Origin: Bacillota bacterium
GTDB lineage: Bacteria; Bacillota; Syntrophomonadia; Syntrophomonadales; Syntrophomonadaceae
DNA length: 31,136 bases
Direction of reading: 5' to 3'
NCBI GenBank assembly: GCA_023395515.1
Contig: JAEWZB010000028.1
Coordinates: forward strand, 1-31,136
In this document: positions 16,139-23,418 of the stretch, piece after piece
Layout: every line of letters starts with the position of its first letter
Numbering within the stretch: position 1 is the first letter of the stretch
The notes under the pieces: model-generated
What the model was told of the DNA's origin: nothing
Seen by the model: the letters and a program-made list of their open reading frames with translations, nothing else
The model's database searches: none
Position numbers and translations under genes: made by a program

Positions 16139-16167
16139 AATATACTTTACGTTAACTGATAATTCAA
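16139..16167 (-). promoter_or_regulatory. Sigma-A-type promoter of the molybdopterin oxidoreductase
   Basis: On the minus strand TTGAAT (16167-16162) and TATATT (16144-16139) are spaced by exactly 17 bp. Transcription would begin near 16132, about 33 bases before ATG 16098. The spacer contains the small palindrome GTTAAC, a possible but weak operator core for the adjacent Rrf2 regulator. Confidence 0.55.
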
Positions 16168-16239
16168 GCCAATATTTTCAACATCATAATTATTGCAAAA
16201 CCAAGAACCGCCCCCGTTGCCCTAGGGCCAAGCATAAAA

Positions 16240-16265
16240 AAAGCAGGCCGCCATCAACCTGCTTT
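16240..16265 (-). terminator. Terminator after ndoA
   Basis: CCTGCTTT (16258-16265) and AAAGCAGG (16240-16247) form an 8-bp stem. On the minus strand the hairpin AAAGCAGG...CCTGCTTT continues directly into TTTTT. It ends the ndoAI-ndoA message. Confidence 0.85.
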
Positions 16266-16294
16266 ACACATTACCATTTTAACTATGTATTAAA

Positions 16295-16642
16295 TTATAT
16301 TTCGGTTAAATTTAGGCTAATAGCCAGGGCTTGATCTACTTTGTGCATAGTTTCTTCGTTTAAAGAAGCTATCCTTTGTTTAAGACGTGTTTTATCTATG
16401 GTTCTAATCTGTTCAGCTAAAATAACGGAATCTCTTTCGAGTCCATAATCTTTAGCTTTAAGTTCAATATGGGTAGGCAGTTTAGCTTTATTTATTTGAG
16501 AGGTTATGGCCAGTATAATCGTAGTAGGACTATACTGGTTACCAATATCATTTTGTACAACTACTACCGGTCTTATGCCGCCTTGTTCCGAGCCTACTAC
16601 CGGATTTAGCTGGGCAAAATATATTTCACCTCGTTTGATCAT
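16295..16642 (-). CDS. ndoA: MazF-family endoribonuclease toxin
   Basis: This sequence-specific mRNA interferase of 115 aa is very close to Bacillus EndoA/NdoA. It shows IKRGEIYFAQLNPVVGSEQ, GGIRPVVVVQNDIGN, the long SQINKAKLPTHIELKAKDYG, and ERDSVILAEQIRTIDK with the expected active-site Arg. The Bacillus enzyme cuts at U^ACAU, and the same cut here is inference. I chose ATG 16642, giving MIKRGEIYF as in homologues. An upstream GTG at 16654 overlaps the antitoxin stop (GTGA) and is less likely. It is co-transcribed with the antitoxin and placed after alr as in Bacilli. Confidence 0.95.
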   Translation of the reverse strand: MIKRGEIYFAQLNPVVGSEQGGIRPVVVVQNDIGNQYSPTTIILAITSQINKAKLPTHIELKAKDYGLERDSVILAEQIRTIDKTRLKQRIASLNEETMHKVDQALAISLNLTEI

Positions 16643-16650
16643 ATAACAAA

Positions 16651-16920
16651 TCACTCCAACAGTTTTTCTATACAGTTGTTTAGAGCTTCTTCCTCCAGTA
16701 TGATATTCTCACTAGCTATACTTAAATTTATTTCAGCCATTTCCAAATAACCTTTTTTCATCTGTTCTATAATCAAGTTCTTCTTACGCTCCCCTAGATA
16801 GAATCTTATTGCCTCTCTAACTATTTCACTACGATTTTTGCTGTCTAAGGCAGTTATGTCATCTACTTCAGCTAGGAGGTTTTCCGGAACTGTTATGATG
16901 ATTCTTTTCGAGGCTGGCAA
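16651..16920 (-). CDS. ndoAI: EndoAI/MazE-family ribbon-helix-helix antitoxin
   Basis: This 89-aa antitoxin neutralises the downstream MazF toxin and probably autoregulates the pair. Its N-terminal ribbon-helix-helix is KRIIITVPENLLAEVDDI then KNRSEIVREAIRFYL. The C-terminal half (MKKGYLEMAEINLSIASE) matches the toxin-binding tail of Bacillus EndoAI. I chose TTG 16920 (encoding LPASKRIII) because GGAGGTG lies six bases upstream. The open frame extends to 17055, but that longer version would read through the promoter and the end of alr and has no family similarity. Confidence 0.9.
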   Translation of the reverse strand: MPASKRIIITVPENLLAEVDDITALDSKNRSEIVREAIRFYLGERKKNLIIEQMKKGYLEMAEINLSIASENIILEEEALNNCIEKLLE

Positions 16921-16962
16921 AGCAAGCACCTCCAACAATATATATAGAGCCCGATATTCCTT

Positions 16963-16991
16963 ATTATAATTATAAGTATACATACTCGCAA
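16963..16991 (-). promoter_or_regulatory. Sigma-A-type promoter of ndoAI-ndoA
   Basis: On the minus strand TTGCGA (16991-16986) and a perfect TATAAT (16968-16963) are 17 bp apart, in the 95-bp gap between alr and the antitoxin. A second TATAAT overlaps at 16974-16969. The toxin-antitoxin pair therefore need not depend on readthrough from alr. Confidence 0.6.
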
Positions 16992-17015
16992 ATCCAATAA
17001 TTTCTTGCGAAGATT

Positions 17016-18125
17016 CTATATATATATTCTTGGTACTCTTGCACTTATAGAGCATATTACTTCATAATTAATGGTACCCATAATATCTGCCAGATCATCG
17101 GCAGTTATTCCATCTTCCTCTCTCCCCAAGAGAATTACCTCATCACCTTCCCGGGTTCCCTCCACTTCACTTACATCAAACATACACTGATCCATGCAAA
17201 CATTTCCCACCAATGGTACTTTATAGCCTTTAATTACCGCCCAAGCCCGATTAGAAAGTAGGCGGCTGTAACCATCAGCATATCCTATAGGTACTGTAGC
17301 AATTTTAACCGGATTTTCACATCGGTAATTTCTGCCATATCCTACGGTACTTCCCGCAGGCAAAGTTTTAACCAAGCTTACTTTACTTTTTAATCTCAGG
17401 GCCGGTATAAGATTGAGTTTAGAAACTTCTGGTGATGGGTATAAACCGTATAATATTATGCCCACCCTAACCATATCCAAATATGTAGTAGGAATATCTA
17501 AAGCTGCCGCGCTATTAGCAGTATGTTTTATTTTAAACCTTATACCTCTTTTTTCTAATGCATCTACTACATAATTAAAATGGTTCAACTGCTGTAAAGA
17601 AAAATCCTTATCTTTCGCATCGGCTACGGCAAAGTGAGTAAAAATACCCTCGCTTTCTATTCCCGGAAGTTTAGCTATCCTCACTATCTTATCGACCGTA
17701 TCCAGGTCAGGCGCAAAACCTAACCGGCCCATGCCGGTATCAATTTTTATATGAAGCTTAGCCTTTTTTCCCATCTTAAGAGCTGCTTTAGAAAGTGCTT
17801 CCGGTAATGCCAAATTAAATACAGTTACACTAATATCATGCTCTATGGCTAATTCGGCATGATCTTCAGGCATATATCCTAATATCAGAATCGGTATAGT
17901 AATACCTGCCGCTCTTATTTCTAAAGCTTCATCTAAAGAAGATACCCCCAGATAAGGAATCCCCTCTTCCACACAGACTTTACAGATTTCCCCGACTCCA
18001 TGACCATAGGCATTGGCTTTAACTATTGCCATAATATTAGTAGAAGTTTTTTCCCTGATAGCACAGATATTGTTTCTAATGGCTGATAAATTTATTTCTG
18101 CCCAAGTTGGTCTATTATTATCCAT
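17016..18125 (-). CDS. alr: Alanine racemase
   Basis: Alr is a PLP enzyme interconverting L- and D-alanine for peptidoglycan synthesis. It is 369 aa. The PLP-binding Lys36 lies in AIVKANAYGHG. The phosphate-binding and second catalytic regions include HTANSAAALD, MVRVGIILYGLYP, and VGYGRNYRCENPVKIATVPIGYADGY with the catalytic-Tyr region. It ends VICSISARVPRIYI. ATG 18125 overlaps the CBS gene stop by 8 bases (ATGGATAA), with a weak ribosome site of its own, which implies translational coupling. Confidence 0.96.
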   Translation of the reverse strand: MDNNRPTWAEINLSAIRNNICAIREKTSTNIMAIVKANAYGHGVGEICKVCVEEGIPYLGVSSLDEALEIRAAGITIPILILGYMPEDHAELAIEHDISVTVFNLALPEALSKAALKMGKKAKLHIKIDTGMGRLGFAPDLDTVDKIVRIAKLPGIESEGIFTHFAVADAKDKDFSLQQLNHFNYVVDALEKRGIRFKIKHTANSAAALDIPTTYLDMVRVGIILYGLYPSPEVSKLNLIPALRLKSKVSLVKTLPAGSTVGYGRNYRCENPVKIATVPIGYADGYSRLLSNRAWAVIKGYKVPLVGNVCMDQCMFDVSEVEGTREGDEVILLGREEDGITADDLADIMGTINYEVICSISARVPRIYI

Positions 18126-18573
18126 TACTTTTAACCATTGATTTTAATATGTCATTGCGGGTAATTATTCCTACTAATTTTCCATTTCTTACTACCGGTA
18201 CTCGGTTAACCCGTTTCTTTTGCATAGTGGCAACAACCTCTGCTACAGGAGTATCTTCTTCAACTACTAATACATTAGTGGTCATAGCATCTTTAACTTG
18301 AGAAGCAACATATTTTTTTAAATCATTATTAAATCGTATGGGGTTTTCCAGAAAAATAATACTGTCAAATAAAGTAACATAGAAAGGTACTTTTAATTCA
18401 CTAGCCTTAACAATTAAATCCTTTTCCGTTACTACCCCTACTATCCGGTTATTATCATCGACTACCGGTATCCCGCTTATTTTATTTTCAACAAGTAACT
18501 TAGCTACCTCTTCCACTTTAGTTCCCGGTTTAACCGAAATTACATCTCTAGTCATAATATCTTTAGCTAACAT
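18118..18573 (-). CDS. Tandem CBS-domain protein
   Basis: This 151-aa protein consists of two CBS domains (about 1-62 and 88-150) with the usual MTRDVISVKPGTKVEEVAKL, GIPVVDDNNRIVGVVTEKDL and NRVPVVRNGKLVGIITRNDI. Between them is an insert, FYVTLFDSIIFLENP, typical of stand-alone CBS proteins. CBS pairs bind adenine nucleotides and act as energy or ligand sensors. There is no effector domain, so what it controls is unknown. It is tightly packed between nnrD and alr, overlapping alr, and ATG 18573 has a GAGGGTTG ribosome site. Confidence 0.9.
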   Translation of the reverse strand: MLAKDIMTRDVISVKPGTKVEEVAKLLVENKISGIPVVDDNNRIVGVVTEKDLIVKASELKVPFYVTLFDSIIFLENPIRFNNDLKKYVASQVKDAMTTNVLVVEEDTPVAEVVATMQKKRVNRVPVVRNGKLVGIITRNDILKSMVKSNG

Positions 18574-18605
18574 AATACAACCCTCTTTCTTATGTTAATA
18601 TATAC

Positions 18606-20153
18606 TTACTCAAATTCTTGTAAAATATCCGGTATCAGGCTGATTAAATCTCCTGCCACCATACCTCGCTGCCCTTTTATATCAGATGCTTTATCTCCCG
18701 TAGCTCCATGCAAATATACGCCGGCTACTGCGGCTTCTACCGGGTTTAAGCCCTGAGCTATTAAACCGGCAATCATTCCGCACAAGACATCACCGCTCCC
18801 CGCTGTAGCCATGCCCGGATTACCGTTAATATTAATATAAATTTCTCCTCCGGCACTGGCTATAACCGTATTATTTCCCTTAAGTACTACGGTAACTCCC
18901 CATTTTTGCGCAAATTCCCGCGCGATGTTTAATCTGTCGGCCTGTATTTCAGCAGTAGTTTTACCAGTTAATCTAGCCATTTCTCCAGGGTGTGGTGTAA
19001 GTACAATCGGCACTTGGCGGTCTTTAAGTATGGTGATATCTTTTTCCAAGGCATTTAGTCCATCAGCATCAATTACTATAGGCACACCAGACCGTTCCAT
19101 AATATAGTCAATAATGGCTAAAGCTTCAGGATATCGAGCCATTCCCGGGCCTACGGCACAAGCGGAAACTGTCCCTAAAAGATTTTCCAAGGCCGGTTTG
19201 GCTTCTAAAGCAATAGTCGCCTGACCCGTCTCGGCTAAAGGTGAAGTCATTACTTCCATTAAACTGCCCTGTACTATAGGTAATAATGATTCCGGTATAG
19301 CTGCAGTTACTAGTCCGGCTCCGGTTCTTAATGCGGCATTAGCGGCCATGACTATGGCTCCGGTTAATCCTATAGATCCTCCTACTACTAACACATGCCC
19401 ATAAGTTCCTTTATGAGATTCAGCGGCTCGGGGTTTTATTAACGGCCTAACCATTTTGGAAGTTATTATATTAAAGTTAAGGCGGTCATCGGTTAATAAA
19501 GTGCGGGGAATGGAGATATCTGCCACACTTAAGGTTCCCGTGTAATTTTTACCCGGTTCTAATAACAGACCTACTTTAGGCAAACCAAAAGTTACCGTAT
19601 GTAAAGCTTGCACCGCTACGTTTTGGACTTTTCCTGTATCTGCTTCTACCCCACTGGGAATATCTACGGCTACTACAGGTGCTTTACCCCAATTAATCAT
19701 GGTTGCTACTTTACTGTCAAAATCGTTTAGCTTACCTTTAAAGCCTATGCCATAAATACTATCTACAACCAAATCGGCTGATAACAAGGCCAGCATTAAT
19801 TTATCCAAATCTTCCTCATTTTTAAGCAGGGTTAAGTTGGAGGCCATATGCTTAATAATTTGGTAATTAGTTAAGGTATCAGGAGTTAATTCTTCTTCCT
19901 GACCCATAACGAAAGTATAGACTTGCCCTCCGGCATTTATTAAATGCCGGGCAATAACTAAGCCATCTCCGCCGTTATTGCCCGACCCTGCTATAATTAC
20001 TATGGTCTTCCCTTCTACACCATCTAATATTTCCTCAATGACTTCCACGGTTCGAATCCCGGCATTTTCCATTAAAACCATACCGGGAATACCATATTCC
20101 TCTATAGCCCGTTTATCTATTTCTTTCATTTGCCAGGCTTTTACAACCTTCAC
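18606..20153 (-). CDS. nnrD: Bifunctional NAD(P)H-hydrate epimerase / ADP-dependent dehydratase
   Basis: This 515-aa metabolite-repair enzyme rescues hydrated NADH and NADPH. The N-terminal epimerase (NnrE/YjeF_N) domain covers about 1-215: IPGMVLMENAG, IIAGSGNNGGDGLVIARHL, VVAVDIPSGVEADTG. The C-terminal ADP-dependent dehydratase domain covers about 225-515: HKGTYGHVLVVGGSIGLTGA, VIDADGLNAL, LTPHPGEMARLTG, and GMATAGSGDVLCGMIAGL with the catalytic Asp in GSGD. The start is GTG 20153 with AAGGAGGG upstream. The acpS stop lies 5 bases before it. Confidence 0.95.
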   Translation of the reverse strand: MKVVKAWQMKEIDKRAIEEYGIPGMVLMENAGIRTVEVIEEILDGVEGKTIVIIAGSGNNGGDGLVIARHLINAGGQVYTFVMGQEEELTPDTLTNYQIIKHMASNLTLLKNEEDLDKLMLALLSADLVVDSIYGIGFKGKLNDFDSKVATMINWGKAPVVAVDIPSGVEADTGKVQNVAVQALHTVTFGLPKVGLLLEPGKNYTGTLSVADISIPRTLLTDDRLNFNIITSKMVRPLIKPRAAESHKGTYGHVLVVGGSIGLTGAIVMAANAALRTGAGLVTAAIPESLLPIVQGSLMEVMTSPLAETGQATIALEAKPALENLLGTVSACAVGPGMARYPEALAIIDYIMERSGVPIVIDADGLNALEKDITILKDRQVPIVLTPHPGEMARLTGKTTAEIQADRLNIAREFAQKWGVTVVLKGNNTVIASAGGEIYININGNPGMATAGSGDVLCGMIAGLIAQGLNPVEAAVAGVYLHGATGDKASDIKGQRGMVAGDLISLIPDILQEFE

Positions 20154-20158
20154 TTACA

Positions 20159-20527
20159 TCACCCTCCTTTAGCAATAATAGTTGCTATAGCTTGATATTT
20201 AGCATGGGAAAGACTTATTGCTAAATTAGCTAAACCTGCCTTATATTGTAATTCTAAAGCATTGTTATGTAAATATAATTGGGGACGGCCATCAAGGTCA
20301 TTAATAACTTCAACATCATGAAAAGCTATTCCGTTAATAAATACGGGATGTAATTTGCGTAAAGCTTCTTTAGCCGCAAAACGTGCCGCTAAAGAGGGGT
20401 AGGGATTCTTTTTCTTGAGGCAATACTCCAACTCCCCCGGGGTAAAAACCCGGGTTAAAAATCTAGGGGTTCGTTCCACCGCTATTTTAATCCGTTCAAT
20501 ATCGACTATATCAACACCTATCAACAA
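20159..20527 (-). CDS. acpS: Holo-[acyl-carrier-protein] synthase
   Basis: AcpS attaches 4-phosphopantetheine from CoA to the serine of acyl carrier protein. It is 122 aa. The Mg-binding GVDIVDIERI at the N-terminus and SLAARFAAKEAL with the conserved Glu (about 46-57) are intact. The motif FHDVEVINDLDGRPQL and the closing LAISLSHAKYQAIATII are also present. The start is TTG 20527 with AAAGGGG nine bases upstream. It heads the acpS-nnrD-CBS-alr cluster. Confidence 0.95.
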   Translation of the reverse strand: MLIGVDIVDIERIKIAVERTPRFLTRVFTPGELEYCLKKKNPYPSLAARFAAKEALRKLHPVFINGIAFHDVEVINDLDGRPQLYLHNNALELQYKAGLANLAISLSHAKYQAIATIIAKGG

Positions 20528-20561
20528 ATAAGACGCCCCTTTTTTCTGATAATAAAAACAA

Positions 20562-20588
20562 AGCCCTGAACTTTTAATATTCAGGGCT
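20562..20588. terminator. Terminator between cheW-like gene and acpS
   Basis: AGCCCTGAA (20562-20570) and TTCAGGGCT (20580-20588) form a 9-bp stem. The minus strand continues TTGTTTTTA, as needed to end the cheW-like message. The plus side also has TTTTTTAA. Confidence 0.8.
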
Positions 20589-20604
20589 AGCTTTTTTAAT
20601 TTAG

Positions 20605-21075
20605 TTAGTCACCAACATTTACTAGTTCAGATTTCTCTTTCTCATTAAGTATTTTGTCCATATCCAGTAAAATTAATAATCTATTTTCTAACTTACCTAC
20701 CCCGGTTAAGTATTCAGCAGTTATCCCCCCTATTACTGCGGGTGGGGGTTCAATGCTATCTACTTGTAAACGCAAGACTTCACTGACTTCATCTACAATA
20801 ATGCCTATGGTCTGACCTTCCACTTCTACTACTACACTGCGCGTATCACCTGTTAAATCTGATTTCCCCATTTCAAAGCGCTTTTTAAGGTCTATTATAG
20901 GTATGATTTTACCCCGAAGATTAATAATACCTTCTACAAAGTCAGGCGTTTGCGGCATTTTCGTAGGTGTAGCCATGGGGATAATCTCCTGCACCTTGGT
21001 AATAGGTACTCCATATTCACAAATCTGATCATCCTGCATTAATCTAAATACAACTAATTGAACTTCATCAGCCAT
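20605..21075 (-). CDS. CheW-like chemotaxis adaptor
   Basis: This is a 156-aa single CheW domain, the SH3-like adaptor that couples chemoreceptors to CheA. The characteristic strands are QLVVFRLMQDDQICEYGVPI, the loop ITKVQEIIPMATPTKMPQTP, VEGIINLRGKIIPIIDLKKR and the C-terminal TVGIIVDEVSEVLRL-like segment. ATG 21075 has a strong AGGAGGGG site. It has its own terminator and no chemotaxis neighbours in the window, so it probably serves a dispersed or non-flagellar signalling pathway (CheW or CheV-type). Confidence 0.9.
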   Translation of the reverse strand: MADEVQLVVFRLMQDDQICEYGVPITKVQEIIPMATPTKMPQTPDFVEGIINLRGKIIPIIDLKKRFEMGKSDLTGDTRSVVVEVEGQTIGIIVDEVSEVLRLQVDSIEPPPAVIGGITAEYLTGVGKLENRLLILLDMDKILNEKEKSELVNVGD

Positions 21076-21298
21076 GCTTTCCCCTCCTAATTGGAATTCT
21101 CCTTAAAATATATTATTCATCATTTAAGAACATTTCCCTTTTTTTCTAGGCCTTGAAAATGCTAAATAATATAATATTTAGTCTATATGTCACAAATTAA
21201 TGATATGATATAGAATAAAATATTTTATAATTCTAGAATATAATTATAAAGTAGAGAAAATTATCTAACTACATATTAATATTGGAGGTTGATAGAGA

Positions 21299-21508
21299 AT
21301 GTTGCAAAAAATATTAGTACAAGGCATGAGCTGCCAACACTGCAAACAAAGCATTGAGAGTACATTACAAGAGCTACCTGGCATCAATAAGGTTACTGCC
21401 TACCATAATGAAGGATTTGTTGATGTTGATTACAATGAGGAATTAATTAACCTCGATACCATAGTAGATGAAATTGAAAACTTAGGATTCGAAGTAAAGT
21501 TTAATTAA
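21299..21508 (+). CDS. Heavy-metal-associated (HMA) domain protein, CopZ-like
   Basis: This 69-aa ferredoxin-like metallochaperone has the metal-binding motif GMSCQHC with Cys12 and Cys15, followed by the usual SIESTLQELPGI. Copper(I) is the commonest ligand of this family. Here the motif has Gln in place of the common Ala/Gly/Asn, so the metal is not certain. ATG 21299 has GGAGGT about 9 bases upstream. No P-type ATPase or copper regulator is adjacent. A perfect 10-bp palindrome, ATTCTAGAAT (21230-21239), lies in its upstream region. Confidence 0.88.
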   Translation: MLQKILVQGMSCQHCKQSIESTLQELPGINKVTAYHNEGFVDVDYNEELINLDTIVDEIENLGFEVKFN

Positions 21509-21521
21509 TTCACCATAATAC

Positions 21522-22862
21522 TTATAACAATAATATCCAAGCGGAAATAGCAAAATAAATTAACAAACCCGTAGCATCGACTATAGAAGATATGAGGGGG
21601 TTACTAGCCACGGCTGGGTCTAGTTTTAACTTGGAAAGCAAAAAGGGTAAACTAAAGCCGATAAAGTTAGCTGCTAGTACTATGGCTACCATAGTCAAAC
21701 CTATTACCATAGCAATATCCCAGCCGCCCCTGAAGAACCCCAGCATTAACCCGGCTAGCCCCATAGTAATACCTAAAGCTATCCCTACTAATATTTCCTT
21801 ACTAAAAGTTTGCCACCATTGATTAAGTTCAATATCTTCTGTAGCTATAGCTCTAACCATTAGGGTGGCTGATTGAGTACCGGTATTTCCACCAGTTCCA
21901 ATTAAAAGAGGTATAAAGAAGCTTAAAGCTATGGTCGATGCTAATACATCCTCATAAGCAGCCATAATTTTTATAGTCAGTAAATTAAAAAATACTAAAG
22001 CAATTAGCCAGACAATTCGTTTTTTATACAATTCCCAGGCACTACTTTCCTGGTAACTAGTTCTTAAAGGACTTACCGCTGCGCCTCTATGAAAGTCTTC
22101 GGTAGCTTCTTCTTCTGCAACGTCCATAACATCGTCAAAAGTAACAACCCCTAGCAAAACTCCTTCGGAATCCACCACCGGCAACGCCCAGACATCATAT
22201 CTTTGCATTACTCTAACCGCTTCTTCCCGGTCATCAAAGGCCAAAAGACTAATAAAGGTATAATCCATCATGGTTTCTACCTTCTGATTAGGGTTAGCCA
22301 AAATAATCTTTTGCAAACTAATAACATCTAATAGCTTCCAGGTCTCATCAACTATATATATAAAACTGACCGTCTCGCTGTTACGCCCTTTTACTCTAAT
22401 ATGCTCAATAGCCTCACCTACGGTCCAACTTGGCCTAATAGCTACATAATCAGGAGTCATTAAACGGCCTGCACTTTGCTCAGGGTAGCCTAATAAAAGA
22501 CGTACTGATTTCAAATCTTCACTACTAAGTAAATTTAATAGCTTTTGGGTCACCCGGCCCGGTAATTCTTCAAATAAATTAATCCGGTCATCAGGTCTTA
22601 AATAAGATAATAGATTACGCGTTTCCTCATCATTAAGAGCTTTCAGTAATTCATTTTGGTCATCTGTTTTAAGATAAGAAAATACCTCAGAAGATAAGGG
22701 ACGCGGTAGTAAGCGAAATAATACTACCCGGTTAGGTTTGTCTAATTCCATAAGTAAATCGGCTATATCAGGGATTGGGTATATAATGATTTGGGCTCTT
22801 AATTCAGATAATCTTTTTTCTTCAATTAATTGTCTTACATTAAGTTCATCAACATCTATCAT
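21522..22862 (-). CDS. mgtE: MgtE-family magnesium transporter
   Basis: This is an integral membrane Mg2+ channel/transporter of 446 aa. The N-terminal superhelical MgtE_N domain (about 1-125) has repeated DD..NLL and LPGRV segments. Two CBS domains follow (about 130-255; YVAIRPSWTVGEAIEHI, WALPVVDSEGVLLGVVTFDDV) and act as the Mg2+-sensing gate. The last 175 residues form five membrane helices containing IPLLIGTGGNTGTQSATL, the signature pore motif. ATG 22862 has a very strong AAAGGAGGGG site. It converges with the HMA gene, with 13 bases between the stops. Confidence 0.95.
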   Translation of the reverse strand: MIDVDELNVRQLIEEKRLSELRAQIIIYPIPDIADLLMELDKPNRVVLFRLLPRPLSSEVFSYLKTDDQNELLKALNDEETRNLLSYLRPDDRINLFEELPGRVTQKLLNLLSSEDLKSVRLLLGYPEQSAGRLMTPDYVAIRPSWTVGEAIEHIRVKGRNSETVSFIYIVDETWKLLDVISLQKIILANPNQKVETMMDYTFISLLAFDDREEAVRVMQRYDVWALPVVDSEGVLLGVVTFDDVMDVAEEEATEDFHRGAAVSPLRTSYQESSAWELYKKRIVWLIALVFFNLLTIKIMAAYEDVLASTIALSFFIPLLIGTGGNTGTQSATLMVRAIATEDIELNQWWQTFSKEILVGIALGITMGLAGLMLGFFRGGWDIAMVIGLTMVAIVLAANFIGFSLPFLLSKLKLDPAVASNPLISSIVDATGLLIYFAISAWILLL

Positions 22863-23195
22863 TATTTTCCCCTCCTTTCCATTCTTTAAGAGCTAGCCTA
22901 ACCGTAGTATTAGTAACTTATAGCTTATTTATGGCTAAAATTCTTTTATTAGCCATAAAGTAAGTTTATCACAACCTGCCCTACTGCTACCTTAAAAAAT
23001 TTTGTATTTCTAAGCCTCTTCTCTATTATTATAATAAAAAAGTTTTCATCAAATGGTTACATGGGGAAAACATTATTTTTACAGGAATAAAAATACATTA
23101 TAATCCAAAATTAAAGGGACCAGTTGTATCTTAAACCCAACTGCCCCCTTTTGTCTAATCTAATTTTCATATTTTCACCGGTATCTAACCTAAAA
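22863..23195. other. Upstream region of mgtE with an inverted repeat
   Basis: This AT-rich gap holds a perfect 11-bp inverted repeat, TTTATGGCTAA (22928-22938) and TTAGCCATAAA (22949-22959), about 70 bases before mgtE. It has no T tract and could be an operator or a leader hairpin. I looked for an M-box Mg2+ riboswitch and did not find its conserved core. A second hairpin near 23113-23152 is listed separately. Confidence 0.5.
23113..23152. terminator. Terminator-like hairpin between mgtE and the recombinase locus
   Basis: AAAGGGACCAGTTG (23113-23126) pairs imperfectly with CAACTGCCCCCTTTT (23138-23152). On the plus strand it ends in TTTTG and on the minus strand in TTTAATTTTGG, so it may work in either direction. 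Confidence 0.55.
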
Positions 23196-23363
23196 TCAGT
23201 CCAGTTGAAACTCCTCTGACTTAAGCAATTCTTCTACTATTCTCCAAGATTTAGCCCGAAAAAAAGGCTTAAAATATAAAATAAAATTTTTGACCCCTTG
23301 CCGAATAATTTCAGGGGTTATCTCATCATGGAGCATATCAACATAAGATATCCAGAACAGCAT
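23196..23363 (-). CDS. Possible short ORF or gene remnant
   Basis: There are 55 codons from ATG 23363, ending EELLKSEEFQLD. The composition is AT-rich like the native chromosome, unlike the GC-rich recombinase frame just upstream. The amphipathic content (IIRQGVKNFILYFKPFF) looks protein-like, but there is no clear ribosome site and I recognise no family. It could be the 3-prime end of a native gene cut by the insertion of the GC-rich segment, or a chance frame. Confidence 0.25.
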   Translation of the reverse strand: MLFWISYVDMLHDEITPEIIRQGVKNFILYFKPFFRAKSWRIVEELLKSEEFQLD

Positions 23364-23418
23364 CACGACCTGACGTTTCCCTGGTCCTTTTGGGGGGAAG
23401 CCGGGAGAAGCCCAGCTC

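Noticed and set aside
22863..23110. M-box magnesium riboswitch upstream of mgtE
   Set aside because: The conserved core elements of the M-box were not recognisable by eye; only a simple inverted repeat is supported.
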